From: Deltaproteobacteria bacterium Ga0077539
Lineage (GTDB): Bacteria; Myxococcota_A; Polyangia; Polyangiales; Ga0077539
Direction of reading: 5' to 3'
DNA: 64,000 nt
Assembly: GCA_001465015.1 (NCBI GenBank)
Contig: LNEO01000276.1
Location: 1 to 64,000, forward strand
In this document: piece by piece, positions 63,846 to 64,000 of the stretch
Layout: every line of letters starts with the position of its first letter
How positions within the stretch are numbered: position 1 is the stretch's first letter
Notes under the pieces: generated by a model
Databases searched by the model: none
Told to the model about the DNA's origin: nothing
The model's input: only the letters and a program-made list of their open reading frames with translations
Program-made: the position numbers and the translations under genes

Positions 63846-64000
63846 TCAGTCGTCGTCGTTGTACTGAAGCACGTATGGAAGGGTTCGCGTTCCGTTGCCG
63901 CTGCTCGGGGTCGGTCGCGGGGTGCGCGGCGTGCGCGGTCCGCTCGGATGCGCGGCGCGAGCGGTCGTTCCGCCGTCGCTCGTCGAGCGTGCGGCGCTGG
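63846..64000 (-). CDS. C-terminal fragment of a gene cut by the window edge
   Basis: About 50 residues on the minus strand, rich in Thr, Pro and Arg, ending in LPYVLQYNDDD. Only the end is present; it converges on the sigma54 activator with 13 bp between stops. No function can be assigned. Confidence 0.55.
   Translation of the reverse strand, partial: SAARSTSDGGTTARAAHPSGPRTPRTPRPTPSSGNGTRTLPYVLQYNDDD

Overview
The window looks like chromosomal DNA of a high-GC myxobacterium (Myxococcota, probably order Polyangiales, near Sandaracinus). The evidence is the strong G/C bias at third codon positions, four Pkn-type Ser/Thr kinases, an FHA-sigma54 activator, and many lipoproteins whose lipobox is followed by an Asp-Ser/Thr-Gly-Val linker. 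Dense TPR, vWA and Cys-rich repeat proteins fit the same picture. This is inference from gene content; no rRNA or tRNA is present to confirm it. I see no insertion sequence, prophage, integrase or CRISPR array. About 48 genes are supported, plus one gene remnant at the left edge and one gene cut by the right edge.

Layout. 1-3.6 kb: a ~60-bp tandem repeat abutting a truncated CHASE-domain gene, a GAF histidine kinase, an epimerase and a small TSP3-type lipoprotein. 3.7-5.7 kb: a LysR regulator and an alpha/beta hydrolase sharing an unusual palindrome. 5.8-14.4 kb, the most interesting part: an apparent operon of a GRAS-domain protein, an unknown 179-aa protein, a SpoIIE/PP2C phosphatase, a SiaB-like HATPase kinase, a SiaC-like antagonist, a Ser/Thr kinase with a large unknown C-terminus, a GRAS-TerB fusion, and possibly an ADP-ribosylglycohydrolase. 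14.4-24.7 kb: a LURP/scramblase-like protein, a membrane-fused spermidine-synthase-like protein, lipoproteins, an AmmeMemoRadiSam radical SAM enzyme and a diacylglycerol-kinase-like protein. 25-31.4 kb: a DUF4331 protein and a lipoprotein, a coupled TPR/beta-propeller/dihaem-cytochrome lipoprotein operon, and a serine hydrolase. 31.4-34.9 kb: an aryl-CoA monooxygenase-reductase with tryptophan 2,3-dioxygenase, probably tryptophan breakdown through anthranilate. 35-47 kb: lipoproteins, a degenerate SEDS (FtsW/RodA)-like membrane protein, two Ser/Thr kinases, a Cys-repeat lipoprotein, a second spermidine-synthase-like membrane protein and a multi-pass membrane protein. 47-64 kb: a TPR protein, an inositol-phosphatase-like enzyme, a vWA lipoprotein, a zinc-ribbon kinase, an RNA-repair pair (RNA ligase plus HD-kinase), a phospholipase-D-fold lipoprotein, a thioredoxin lipoprotein and an FHA-sigma54 activator.

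Two systems stand out. The first is the GRAS-linked partner-switch operon: its phosphatase, kinase and antagonist resemble the SiaA/SiaB/SiaC switch of Pseudomonas, but GRAS proteins and a Ser/Thr kinase take the place of the usual diguanylate cyclase. The second is the translationally coupled RNA ligase and HD-polynucleotide kinase, which together could heal and seal broken RNA. Several perfect palindromes and short tandem repeats mark candidate operators in both operonic and intergenic positions.
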